Positions 1-7,102 of a stretch of DNA of 19,804 nucleotides are shown here, piece by piece (position 1 is the stretch's first letter; each line of letters opens with the position of its first letter). The position numbers were made by a program, and so were the translations under genes. The stretch is taken from positions 1-19,804 of the forward strand of contig JAUQXU010000359.1 in the NCBI GenBank assembly GCA_030837935.1, read 5' to 3'. A model generated the notes under the pieces. The model made no database searches, was not told the DNA's origin, and saw nothing but the letters and a program-made list of their open reading frames with translations. The stretch is from Candidatus Brocadia sp. Lineage in GTDB: Bacteria > Planctomycetota > Brocadiia > Brocadiales > Brocadiaceae.

Positions 1-568
1 TTGTTTCTGCGGTGGCTGTATAAATATAATCATCGGTAGCGATTCCGTCGCCATTTGCTTCGCATCCAGCCGCATAAAATGTTACAGGACCGGTGGCGTT
101 GCCTGGAGCCTTCCACTTAAGCTTCCAGGTTTTCTTTTTAACACCTTTAAAGGTATGTTCTATATATTTACCCTTGTCCGCTTGCTCTAACCCCCGGTGG
201 TCATTTGGAGGAATAACCTGGACAGTATTTCCGATTTTATTAAACGTTCCAATCCTGTTACCATTGGCATCCAGCGCCGTCATTTCAAATCCATGCCTTT
301 TTCCGCTGGAATTGCTAAAGGAAACCATTAGTTTTACTGTCTTGCCAGGAGTATAAACGGTTGGTCCCGTTATTGAGAATATTGCGCTTCCCGAATCAAG
401 ACTAAAAGAGTTGTGACAATCATCAGCATTACAAGTACCGTAGTCATTTGGAGCACCCGTATAGTACGCCAGAGGACCGCTTGCCGATGCGAATGACGTA
501 CTCGCAAGGGGACTACATAAGGCAACACTCAATACAATACAAAGTACATTTATTTGTAGAAATTTCAC
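1..568 (-). CDS. Exported choice-of-anchor V-like protein with a CX4CH haem-type motif (partial, 3' end outside window)
   Basis: The gene reads leftward and runs off the window edge, so 189 residues are visible. I chose the GTG at 568-566 because AAAGGA lies 8 bases upstream, and the protein then begins with a signal peptide (residues 1 to about 29, hydrophobic core LCIVLSVALC). After it comes GAPNDYGTC (38-46) and CNADDCH (46-52), followed by a beta-rich domain with GPTVYTPGKTVKL and SGKRHGFEMTALD. This matches the pattern I know for choice-of-anchor V (reelin-like) exported domains, which often start with a GAPGE-type segment and a CXXCH site. Here the spacing is CX4CH instead. A haem would be attached on the outer side of the membrane if the motif is used. 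The stop of the upstream DUF5666-like gene is 45 bp away, so the two may be co-transcribed. The family call is from memory of the motif; function is unknown. Confidence 0.75.
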   Translation of the reverse strand, partial: MKFLQINVLCIVLSVALCSPLASTSFASASGPLAYYTGAPNDYGTCNADDCHNSFSLDSGSAIFSITGPTVYTPGKTVKLMVSFSNSSGKRHGFEMTALDANGNRIGTFNKIGNTVQVIPPNDHRGLEQADKGKYIEHTFKGVKKKTWKLKWKAPGNATGPVTFYAAGCEANGDGIATDDYIYTATAET

Positions 569-613
569 TGGGTTATTCCTTTACAAAAATTTTAAAATTA
601 AGTTACACGTCTT

Positions 614-1183
614 TTAGTGGCAAAAGTTACAACTCTCAGAACGTATTGCCATTTTCTTAGCTACTAATTGGCTATTTTTATCTATAACATATACATCTAC
701 TCTGACACCGGAACGCATATTATCAAACGAAATCGTTCTTCCACCCATCGTAACACCTGCCAGATTGCCAGCGTCTACCTTTTGGCCCATGATGTAAAAG
801 GTATCTGCGGAGGTGTTTACCTTTGATGTTTTGCCTGTGATTTTTCCATCATATTTTTTGTTTAATTTCACGGGGTCTTTTATACTGCTTGCTTCGATGA
901 GACCAGCTTCATCGGCAGCGCCGGTAATCTTGATAATGTCACCTTCCTGAATATCAGAGAGGGTTGCATTATCCAATCCCCTCTTCTCTATCTTTGCATT
1001 GTTGACATTAATTTCTACAAGATTGTCTATTATCGTGAGCGTCCCTGTGCTTTCATCTAAACTGCTTACCGTCCCTATGATTTTATCTTTTGCCGCTGCC
1101 ACTGCCGGGAGGATAATTCCCGTTGCGAATATACCAATGATTAAAACCCCAAATACAAAACCTGTTTTCACCTGTTTAAACAT
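614..1183 (-). CDS. Exported DUF5666-like protein ending in a CXXCH haem-c motif
   Basis: This is a 189-residue exported protein. A longer reading from 1234 is possible, but the ATG at 1183 is preceded by AAAGGAGG, the clearest Shine-Dalgarno in the window, and gives a clean signal peptide (residues 1-31, ending AVAAA). The mature part contains repeated short beta modules such as KIIGTVSSLDESTGTLTI (34-51) and KYDGKITGKTSKVN (110-123), the pattern of DUF5666-type small-barrel domains. The last five residues are CNFCH (185-189), a perfect CXXCH haem-attachment motif directly before the stop. No other Cys is present in the mature chain. It sits between the SCP2 gene (81 bp upstream) and another exported protein with a haem-type motif (45 bp downstream). 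Function is not known; a small monohaem carrier or a haem-tethered structural protein are both possible. Confidence 0.8.
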   Translation of the reverse strand: MFKQVKTGFVFGVLIIGIFATGIILPAVAAAKDKIIGTVSSLDESTGTLTIIDNLVEINVNNAKIEKRGLDNATLSDIQEGDIIKITGAADEAGLIEASSIKDPVKLNKKYDGKITGKTSKVNTSADTFYIMGQKVDAGNLAGVTMGGRTISFDNMRSGVRVDVYVIDKNSQLVAKKMAIRSESCNFCH

Positions 1184-1191
1184 GAAACCTC
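1184..1191 (-). promoter_or_regulatory. Start-deciding ribosome binding site of the DUF5666-like gene
   Basis: Read on the minus strand the sequence is AAAGGAGGTTTC followed by ATG. This is a near-complete anti-16S match. It selects the ATG at 1183 over the upstream in-frame ATG at 1234. Most other genes here have weak or no such site. Confidence 0.8.
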
Positions 1192-1264
1192 CTTTAAAAA
1201 ATAACCAATATCCATACAATTTATCATATTGCAATTACTGTCATCTTTGTTGCGTAATACAATA

Positions 1265-1630
1265 TCACAGATAATTAACTAAGATATTCATCTTGAGCGC
1301 TAATACCATGTCGCCCTTTATATCAACCTTTCTCTTGAAAAATGCCTTTTGCGGTGTTATTTCATGCCTGAGAATGGAGAGAAACGTATCGCTGCACAAT
1401 ATAAAGGTACACGTAGGTTTTTCAAGCGCCTTGTTTGTTACTTCCTTTACGAAACCATTTTCTATAACGATGTTCCAAATCCCGTTTCCGTTATCCGTTA
1501 TCTGAAATTGGATAATAGCATTAAGACTGGATATTTTGGGAATTGGGCAATTATTTACCCTGTCTTTTAACAATCGATTGAAGTACTCAATATGAGTAAT
1601 ATTTTCAGGGATTTTCGGTCTTTCATTCAT
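1265..1630 (-). CDS. SCP2 sterol-binding-domain-like protein
   Basis: This is a 121-residue cytosolic protein without signal peptide or membrane segment. The segment from about residue 40 to the end (IIQFQITDNGNGIWNIVIENG, then KPTCTFILCSDTFLSIL and KVDIKGDMVLALKM) follows the usual order of small SCP2-fold proteins: a strand describing the ligand-binding sheet, then the conserved C-terminal helix region with a Gly-Asp pair. Members of this family bind lipids, acyl chains or sterol-like molecules in a hydrophobic tunnel. The gene starts 47 bp after the acyl-reductase-like SDR ends, so a shared transcript is likely and the pair may handle the same lipid. No clear Shine-Dalgarno is visible before the ATG. 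The family call is made by eye; the ligand is unknown. Confidence 0.65.
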   Translation of the reverse strand: MNERPKIPENITHIEYFNRLLKDRVNNCPIPKISSLNAIIQFQITDNGNGIWNIVIENGFVKEVTNKALEKPTCTFILCSDTFLSILRHEITPQKAFFKRKVDIKGDMVLALKMNILVNYL

Positions 1631-1677
1631 ATGTGTATCGTGAGCATTTTAAGAATTATCAAAAGACTATAACATTG

Positions 1678-2874
1678 TCAACGAGTTTGCGTGAGATTGT
1701 TTTTCTCAATTTGTTTTTTCTTACCCCAATTTGTATTTTCAGCATATTGGATGAAACGGTTTATAAGTTCCTGTGTAATCAATGGACACTCGATCGCTGT
1801 TCCACTCAACAGGTTTCTTGTGTTCGTGGAATCAAAATAAGATTCTCCAAACATATAAGGCTGGAAGGCATCGGTTCCCTGCAAAAATAGTTTTTCCTGC
1901 ACGCTGTGGGGTCGAATCTGGAATTCATACAGAGGTACTATCTTTATGCGATGGAAACCCGTGGCAACCTCCATCCATTCGGCAAGTTCTCCAAGTGTGG
2001 GTGGGGATGGATTCACGATGTGAAAGGTCTTGTTTATACTATGTGTCTGTCCTGAGATGGCAATGATTGCCTGTGTGACATAATCCACTGGCACCAGATT
2101 TATCGTGCCATGTTTGTCACCGGGGATTCTCAGCGATGCAGAATGGCCGATACCGTTTCCACCATGAAAGCGGTTTTCTTTGTGATTATTTCGTGTTTCA
2201 TAGTTTTTGAGATGGCTCAATCCCTTGCCAAATATATAAATGTTATCGTAATTATGTATAAAGCCATTCTTGGAATCACCGACAATAATACTGGGACGAT
2301 AGATCGACGTGGGGATATTATATTGGCTGGTAAATTGTATCAACATTCTTTCGGCATCAAATTTTGATTTTTCATAATTATTACGAAATGTTTGCCTTTT
2401 CTCCAGTTCATGCTCAAAGACTGTGTCACGCCTTGTTCCTGCGACATAAGCTGTACTAATATAATGAAATCTTTTAGGTTTGTTTGAGAGACAAAACCAT
2501 CCGATGTGTTTTGTGCCATTCACATTGGTATAATCCAGTGTATTGTCGGGGCCGTCGTAGAACTTTGTTGCAGCAGCACAGTGAAATACCTCATCCACAG
2601 TTTCTGATAATCTTAAATAATCCTTTACGTTTAGTCCAAGGTACTCCTGAGATACATTCCCTTCTATTATTTCAATACGGTCAGATAATGTGTCAAACAC
2701 AGATTCGGTAGATGCAATCGATGGGAATACCTCAGAAATCCTTTCTTTTGCTCGTATATTAGCCGAATTTCTGATAAGAAGTTTGAGGTGAAAACCTGCT
2801 TCAAAAAGTTCTCTTGTCAGGTAACTTCCCAAAAATCCCGTTGCACCTGTTATGAGTATTGTCTTATGTTTCAT
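1678..2874 (-). CDS. Extended SDR of the fatty-acyl/thioester reductase type (NAD_binding_4-like)
   Basis: This is a 398-residue NAD(P)-dependent extended SDR. The Rossmann nucleotide-binding motif TGATGFLG is at residues 9-16, the catalytic Ser/Thr region HYISTAYVAG at 137-146 and the active-site YEKSK at 167-171 (Tyr167, Lys171). RPSIIVGD (193-200) follows as expected. TGFLG at the start, VFHCAAATKF in the middle and the extended C-terminal part resemble the male-sterility/thioester-reductase branch, which reduces acyl thioesters to aldehydes or alcohols. A nucleotide-sugar epimerase is the main alternative, but the DGN/AD motifs typical there are not evident. A promoter flanked by 10-bp repeats lies about 120 bp upstream, and the SCP2-like gene follows after 47 bp. 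This suggests a lipid substrate, which is inference. The ATG at 2874 is the first usable start; an ATG 10 bases upstream is in another frame and stops at once. Confidence 0.75.
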   Translation of the reverse strand: MKHKTILITGATGFLGSYLTRELFEAGFHLKLLIRNSANIRAKERISEVFPSIASTESVFDTLSDRIEIIEGNVSQEYLGLNVKDYLRLSETVDEVFHCAAATKFYDGPDNTLDYTNVNGTKHIGWFCLSNKPKRFHYISTAYVAGTRRDTVFEHELEKRQTFRNNYEKSKFDAERMLIQFTSQYNIPTSIYRPSIIVGDSKNGFIHNYDNIYIFGKGLSHLKNYETRNNHKENRFHGGNGIGHSASLRIPGDKHGTINLVPVDYVTQAIIAISGQTHSINKTFHIVNPSPPTLGELAEWMEVATGFHRIKIVPLYEFQIRPHSVQEKLFLQGTDAFQPYMFGESYFDSTNTRNLLSGTAIECPLITQELINRFIQYAENTNWGKKKQIEKNNLTQTR

Positions 2875-2990
2875 TTTGTTTCATTATAGTAAGGTGTTAA
2901 ATTGATATCAGTACAAGAGCAACAGGTGTACCAGTTATCTTTGAAAGGACAAATGAAGGTAGGTATATGCTATAAGTATCTTATAAGGAT

Positions 2991-3031
2991 GATAGTTAAG
3001 AATTATATAATATTTATTATCGATAGTTAAG
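2991..3031. repeat. Two 10-bp direct repeats (GATAGTTAAG) bracketing the SDR promoter
   Basis: GATAGTTAAG occurs exactly at 2991-3000 and again at 3022-3031. The start-to-start distance is 31 bp, close to three helical turns, so both copies face the same side of the DNA. One overlaps the candidate -35 box and the other the predicted transcription start. That is the arrangement expected for a repressor bound as two adjacent units. Confidence 0.55.
3002..3030 (-). promoter_or_regulatory. Sigma-70-like promoter for the SDR-SCP2 pair
   Basis: On the minus strand TTAACT (3030-3025) is followed by a 17-base spacer and a perfect TATAAT (3007-3002). Transcription would start near 2995, about 120 bases before the SDR ATG. 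The -35 box matches TTGACA at four of six positions. The background is AT-rich, which lowers confidence, but the direct repeats placed on the -35 box and the start point support a real regulated promoter. Confidence 0.5.
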
Positions 3032-3074
3032 ATCGGTTGTGGCTGTGAAATTATTGTAACATTTACATCGATGC

Positions 3075-3089
3075 TTGTAATTATTACAA
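3075..3089. promoter_or_regulatory. 15-bp palindrome TTGTAATTATTACAA
   Basis: This is a perfect inverted repeat with 7-base arms around a single central base. It is located about 80 to 95 bases upstream of the predicted SDR transcription start and 17 bases past the end of the glycosyltransferase coding region. It could be an activator site. It is too short and AT-rich to act as a terminator. Confidence 0.35.
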
Positions 3090-3105
3090 AAATATCAAGT
3101 GAGAA

Positions 3106-4944
3106 TTAATCCTCAACTTGTAAACCAGTTAATGTGTAAAGCAATAACCCATCCTTTGTATTATCTGTGTATGGGTTGCCTTCAAATTTTCTCATTGGTG
3201 TATCTCCCGATCCGAATTTCCTGATTTCTCCAGAGCTATGAACTAAGAGTATATTATTGGGTCTATGCAGGGAGGATTGCAGATCAGCATTTAATGCTGC
3301 AGTATCTCTTATATGCCTGGCATCCCATAGAGGCGCATAATAATCAAAAAACCTTTTTTCTTCAACGCAGTAGACCCGCGTAGAAATAGTGTTAAATTGC
3401 CTTTCGATAAATTTGATAATCTGTATTGGTGCGGGGACCGTGTTGTGATATTGCTTAACTATTTTTAGCGATATCATCGACATACTTATAATAAATACAA
3501 AGGCAAGAAGTATTGAAAGAACCCTGTCGCCTTCTTCACCGGCTTTGCATAAACCGTGCGCAATCAGCATTAATATCATCGGTATGATGGGGAGTATGTG
3601 TCGCGGATGTGCTGCATTTTGTCCAAGAATCACCCAGAGGGTATAAGGAATTATATAAACTCCAAAGAACCACCACCGGTGATCATAACGGCAACGTTTT
3701 AGTAAGTAAAGAAGCGAACTTATCATAATTAAGGAAGGAATCAGCCTTAAAAATGAGAAATCGTACCACCAGCCACCTAGTCCGTAAACCCAGATAGATT
3801 GAGTAAGAGAGTCGATTCTTTCTGATCCTCCAAAGGTAATTATTGACCCACCCCAATCGGTAAAGTGTCCATATGAAAATGAAAGGCCATTCTGCAAAAA
3901 AGGGCGCCAGCCTATGTATCCAATTTGTGGGAAAAACCACGAAGAAACACCCGCAGCAAATCCTGTTAATCCATACAAAATGACCTGTATTTTAAGGTTC
4001 GTTCTTTGAACAACTAAATAGAATAAGATGCCTATCAATAATGCAATAAAAGGAAAATAAGAAAGCCGCACACCTAATCCAAAACCTAAGGCCAGGCTGC
4101 CCAAAAAAAGACAATTTCTATCACTAAACCACCCATGATTATTTAAGGTATCACCAGACGTAAAAATTGAGGCCTCCTTCTCCAAAGAGAGGGGGGGGGT
4201 GATAGTGGAACTTCTTGAATCAGGCACGGACAAACAAGTTTTTCGTTCGACGGATACTTCGACAGTCTTAGGGCGCAGTACTGTGCATAGTGAGCGTGTC
4301 GAACCATCACGACGAAGTCCGTGCCATCCTTTAAAATTGAAATTCCTAAACATCGAGTTGAATACTCGATACAAGAAATAGGCGGATAGCATTATGAAGA
4401 ATAAACCCATAGCATCAGAGGTGGGTCTTTCCGCTTGCAACCAACAGAGTGGGTTGAGAAGATAAAAAACCGCCGTCAGAATAGCAACTCTTTCAGAAAA
4501 TAAGAGTCTGGCAAGGAAAGAGAGTGGATAGACGGTAAGGCTACTAAAAAGCACGCCAGGTAGTATCAATGCCCAAATCTCGTGATGAAACAACTTGAAA
4601 AACAGCCATGCTAGAAACATATAGGCAGGATAGCCGGGAAAGTGCGGTTGTAAGAGGGAGAGGTCATAATCATGAAGACCTAAGGCAAAGTTCACACTGT
4701 CACAACTATCAAGATATCTTCCAATAAAACATAGGCGTGTTAAAAGGCAAATAAAAAACAAAATACTCACCCGACACCAAAGAGTATGTAATACATGCGC
4801 ATATCGATTTTGTTTGCCTTGCTGAGAAAACAAGAGGAGTTCCCATTTACAAGGAATGATTTTCATGATCTTTCGTAAACCTGCCAGCATCTGTAAAAAA
4901 TGTTTTCTACCATCTAAATATAGCCTGGACAAATGATTTTCCAT
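3106..4944 (-). CDS. GT39-like polytopic membrane glycosyltransferase with an in-frame repeat insertion
   Basis: This is a 612-residue inner-membrane protein with many hydrophobic segments. The first periplasmic loop carries DSCDSVNFAL and LQPHFPGYPAY (about residues 79-108). This acidic pair and PH-PGYP signature are typical of GT39/ArnT-like enzymes that move a sugar from a polyprenyl-phosphate donor on the outer face of the membrane. I chose the ATG at 4944 rather than 4998 because GGGGAAGGA stands just before it; the gene then overlaps the porin end by 38 bp. Residues about 204-267 are an oddity: a hydrophilic, low-complexity stretch made of repeat DNA, lying in a loop between membrane helices, before the normal chain resumes at CLFLGSLALGFGLGVRLSYF. 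The insertion contains a run of nine C on the coding strand. The donor could be supplied by the GT2 enzyme upstream. Acceptor and sugar are unknown. Confidence 0.75.
   Translation of the reverse strand: MENHLSRLYLDGRKHFLQMLAGLRKIMKIIPCKWELLLFSQQGKQNRYAHVLHTLWCRVSILFFICLLTRLCFIGRYLDSCDSVNFALGLHDYDLSLLQPHFPGYPAYMFLAWLFFKLFHHEIWALILPGVLFSSLTVYPLSFLARLLFSERVAILTAVFYLLNPLCWLQAERPTSDAMGLFFIMLSAYFLYRVFNSMFRNFNFKGWHGLRRDGSTRSLCTVLRPKTVEVSVERKTCLSVPDSRSSTITPPLSLEKEASIFTSGDTLNNHGWFSDRNCLFLGSLALGFGLGVRLSYFPFIALLIGILFYLVVQRTNLKIQVILYGLTGFAAGVSSWFFPQIGYIGWRPFLQNGLSFSYGHFTDWGGSIITFGGSERIDSLTQSIWVYGLGGWWYDFSFLRLIPSLIMISSLLYLLKRCRYDHRWWFFGVYIIPYTLWVILGQNAAHPRHILPIIPMILMLIAHGLCKAGEEGDRVLSILLAFVFIISMSMISLKIVKQYHNTVPAPIQIIKFIERQFNTISTRVYCVEEKRFFDYYAPLWDARHIRDTAALNADLQSSLHRPNNILLVHSSGEIRKFGSGDTPMRKFEGNPYTDNTKDGLLLYTLTGLQVED
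4144..4335. repeat. Composite repeat insertion inside the glycosyltransferase gene
   Basis: The 192-bp stretch encodes a hydrophilic segment that does not fit the surrounding membrane protein. It has two parts. At 4223-4325 is a 103-bp unit bounded by 9-bp inverted ends, GGCACGGAC and GTCCGTGCC. At 4171-4199 is a purine/pyrimidine-skewed segment ending in a run of nine G. The first 15 bases of the unit (GGCACGGACAAACAA, 4223-4237) recur in inverted orientation at 14031-14045. The insertion keeps the reading frame open. I see no obvious target-site duplication. Confidence 0.6.
4191..4199. repeat. Homopolymer of nine G (nine C on the coding strand)
   Basis: The tract encodes Thr-Pro-Pro-Leu (ACC CCC CCC CTC) within the inserted segment of the glycosyltransferase. 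A gain or loss of one base would shift the frame and remove roughly the C-terminal 350 residues. Tracts of this length are unstable in many bacteria. Confidence 0.8.
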
Positions 4945-6067
4945 GTATTCCTTCCCCTGGCTCATTCTCAATCTCATACTCAAACTTAAGTTCGACATGA
5001 TTTATGGGAAAGTAATTCATACCAAAAGCAACGCGGTCTGCCTCATTCCCATCGGTAATATTCCGGTTAGGGTCCGCGGAATCGAACCGAAGGACTCCCT
5101 CCAGATATCTTACATAGTTTAAATTCAATGGGTATTTATATGATGTCTGGAGGTAATAACCATTTCTGCAGAAATCGCCGCCATCAGCCTCTTTTTGTTC
5201 TACACGGCTGGTAATATACTCACCACGAACTTCGAGGTTACCTTTTTTAAACAGGATATCTGCCCCCAGAAAATCGATATCTAATTGATTGTCTTCGTCA
5301 TACTTTCCCCGAGAATATGATCCGCCTATCTCCAGGCCTTGTAAAAACTCATAGCCGAGTCTACCGCCGATGGCCTTGTTACTGTTATTGTCCCAGAGTT
5401 GTTGTACATCCTCTGATTCGGGTCCTTCCAAACCATTTGTCATAGCGAACTCATATTTCACCGTTGTATTATTTGGTAAAGGAATAGAGCCACAAAACAT
5501 CCCGCCAATATCGGAATAAGTTCCTGGTATAACCCTAATCGATGGAAGGGGACGATCTACCAATTTATTTAAAGGAGCAGATTCAACAAATCTTTCTATA
5601 CCCAGAGGGTATTTAAATTTCCCCATGCGAAACACCAGCAGTTTGTCTATTATCTCATAATCAAACTCAAATATTTCTAGTTCGTATTCTTTAAATCCTT
5701 TCTTGATTTCGATCTCGGAGGCAAAGGACAACCTCTTAGATATCCGCTTGCCTAACCAAAGAGTAAGCTCATTTTCATCCCAAAATTTCGACGACAGTTG
5801 TTGTGTTTCATCGTCTCTTCCCTGAACAGGAGATGAAACTTCAAAAAAACCGTGGAACTGGAATTTTTTCCAGTCTTCTTCTTTTGTAGAAAGTGACTCA
5901 ACATTAAAATAGTAATCTTCTGGTTTGACAGATACTTCTCCATCTGACACGTTACCTGGATCTGTTATGCCAGTTGCATCCGTATGCATTGTATCTTTTG
6001 CATAACATATGTTTATGAAAAATAGGGAAAGGATAGTTACAAATAATACAGGTAAATTAATTTTCAT
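4907..6067 (-). CDS. Outer-membrane beta-barrel porin (phosphate-selective porin O/P-like)
   Basis: This is a 386-residue exported protein. A signal peptide occupies residues 1-23, ending ICYA. The mature part shows alternating polar and hydrophobic strands such as LTLWLGKRISKRLSFASEIEI, RMGKFKYPLG followed by VDRPLPSIRVIPGTYSDIGG, and LEIGGSYSRGK. The chain ends in AIFRW, a terminal aromatic of the kind recognised by the outer-membrane assembly machinery. The length and the FRMGKFKYPLGIERF-type region fit the OprO/OprP-like family in which a long barrel forms a selective channel. It lies 69 bp downstream of an exported protein of unknown function and overlaps the start of the GT39-like gene by 38 bp, so the three probably form one transcript. 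No strong Shine-Dalgarno is visible. The transported solute cannot be told from the sequence. Confidence 0.8.
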   Translation of the reverse strand: MKINLPVLFVTILSLFFINICYAKDTMHTDATGITDPGNVSDGEVSVKPEDYYFNVESLSTKEEDWKKFQFHGFFEVSSPVQGRDDETQQLSSKFWDENELTLWLGKRISKRLSFASEIEIKKGFKEYELEIFEFDYEIIDKLLVFRMGKFKYPLGIERFVESAPLNKLVDRPLPSIRVIPGTYSDIGGMFCGSIPLPNNTTVKYEFAMTNGLEGPESEDVQQLWDNNSNKAIGGRLGYEFLQGLEIGGSYSRGKYDEDNQLDIDFLGADILFKKGNLEVRGEYITSRVEQKEADGGDFCRNGYYLQTSYKYPLNLNYVRYLEGVLRFDSADPNRNITDGNEADRVAFGMNYFPINHVELKFEYEIENEPGEGIHGKSFVQAIFRW

Positions 6068-6136
6068 CTGTCACATTCAGTAGGGCGCTTCCATGGAGAT
6101 ATGATTAATGTATGTGAGATAACGTGTTGATTCCCA

Positions 6137-6781
6137 TTACGTAGGGTTTTTTTCTCCTGCCTCAAAATAAGGAAATGCCGTTAAGAGCAAAGCTTCTATT
6201 TCCTTTGTCAATGTCTCAAATTCCTTTACATCGGGTTTTAATGCCCCTGCACCTAAAAATCCCATACTCCCTAAGGTATCTCGTGCCTTTACAAACTTGT
6301 TGTAGATGCTTTCGTGCAGGCTGGTTTTGTGCCGGACATCATAATCTCTCACATTCCCTGCGAGCACGGTAACATAATACTCCTCAGCCAGTCTCAATCG
6401 TACCTTGGCACGAATAAAGATTTCTAACTTTTCCTGATGATTGTAATAAAATTTTTCACGAATGGCTAAAAAAACAACGTTAGCCATTTTATTGGCAAGA
6501 GTCTGAAAGTCTTTCAGTTGGACAGCACGATCAATCTGTGACTTAAAGTCTATTTTAAATACCTTATAAATATCCGTAAAACGGTCGTTGATGCTGGTGA
6601 TTTCAGCAGTAACTTTCGGCCAATTGTCCTGTCTTCCGTAGAGAATAATGGCTTTAAATACTTTGATCAGGGGATCTTCATCCTTCATATATCCGTAGCC
6701 GTTGGCAATATTTTGAGTTGAGATTACCAGACAGAAACAAAAAATCAGGTACATACTATGAATTGTTCTCATAAATTTCAT
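6137..6781 (-). CDS. Exported helical protein of unknown function
   Basis: I do not recognise this 214-residue protein. It has a probable signal peptide (residues 1 to about 28, hydrophobic core MYLIFCFCLVIS). The rest appears mainly alpha-helical and charged, with Tyr pairs in REKFYYNHQEK and LRLAEEYYVTVLAGNVRDYD, and a C-terminal part FETLTKEIEALLLTAF. There is no haem motif, no lipobox and no Cys in the mature chain, so it is probably a soluble periplasmic protein. It is the first gene of the group that continues with the porin (69 bp away) and the GT39-like enzyme. A role as periplasmic partner of the porin is conceivable but unsupported by any motif. No Shine-Dalgarno is evident; an ATG at codon 4 is an alternative start. 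Confidence 0.65.
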   Translation of the reverse strand: MKFMRTIHSMYLIFCFCLVISTQNIANGYGYMKDEDPLIKVFKAIILYGRQDNWPKVTAEITSINDRFTDIYKVFKIDFKSQIDRAVQLKDFQTLANKMANVVFLAIREKFYYNHQEKLEIFIRAKVRLRLAEEYYVTVLAGNVRDYDVRHKTSLHESIYNKFVKARDTLGSMGFLGAGALKPDVKEFETLTKEIEALLLTAFPYFEAGEKNPT

Positions 6782-7102
6782 CGTCAGAAAGGTTCAATGA
6801 TAGATTATCTGTAGGAATGCATTAACCTTTGAGTCATTCCTGTAAAATATGCCCTCGTGAAGAAATGGTGACAAGGATATGATAAAACAGGGGTGTGAAG
6901 AAAAGCAAGAGGTTAACGAAAGATAGGATTTAAAAAATCTGAGTCGAGGCAGTTTATATATCTTCTTTAAATAAATCCGATTCTGCTCTGGCTTATGGTA
7001 TGATGACTATCTGTCCAATGGGAAGGTCTTTGATATCTTTTCTTTGTCCCCTTTGTGTCTTTTAAAACCCAAGACAATCCAGTGCTGATATATGTCACAA
7101 AT
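6782..7102. other. Intergenic region without recognisable gene
   Basis: This 321-bp stretch separates the GT2 gene from the exported-protein gene. I find no convincing open reading frame, RNA gene, hairpin terminator or consensus promoter. It presumably holds the promoter for the exported protein/porin/GT39 group. Confidence 0.5.

Larger units (their letters stand above)
2875..3105. other. Regulatory intergenic region upstream of the SDR gene
   Basis: I see no coding region in these 231 bases. The AT-rich stretch holds a candidate promoter (3002-3030), two 10-bp direct repeats (2991-3000 and 3022-3031), an 8-bp palindrome CATCGATG (3066-3073) and a 15-bp palindrome TTGTAATTATTACAA (3075-3089). 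All lie between the end of the glycosyltransferase gene and the start of the SDR gene, both read leftward. Confidence 0.6.

Noticed and set aside
4199..4381. Plus-strand 60-residue frame inside the glycosyltransferase gene
   Set aside because: It is made of the inserted repeat DNA read on the other strand, has no ribosome binding site and overlaps a well-supported membrane protein.
4945..4998. Longer start for the GT39-like protein at 4998
   Set aside because: It lacks a ribosome binding site and lengthens the overlap with the porin to 92 bp, while the ATG at 4944 has GGGGAAGGA in front.
6826..6840. Shared 12-mer GAATGACTCAAA near the exported-protein gene and near 19099
   Set aside because: A 12-base match between two places is expected by chance in a 20-kb window, and the positions relative to promoters differ.
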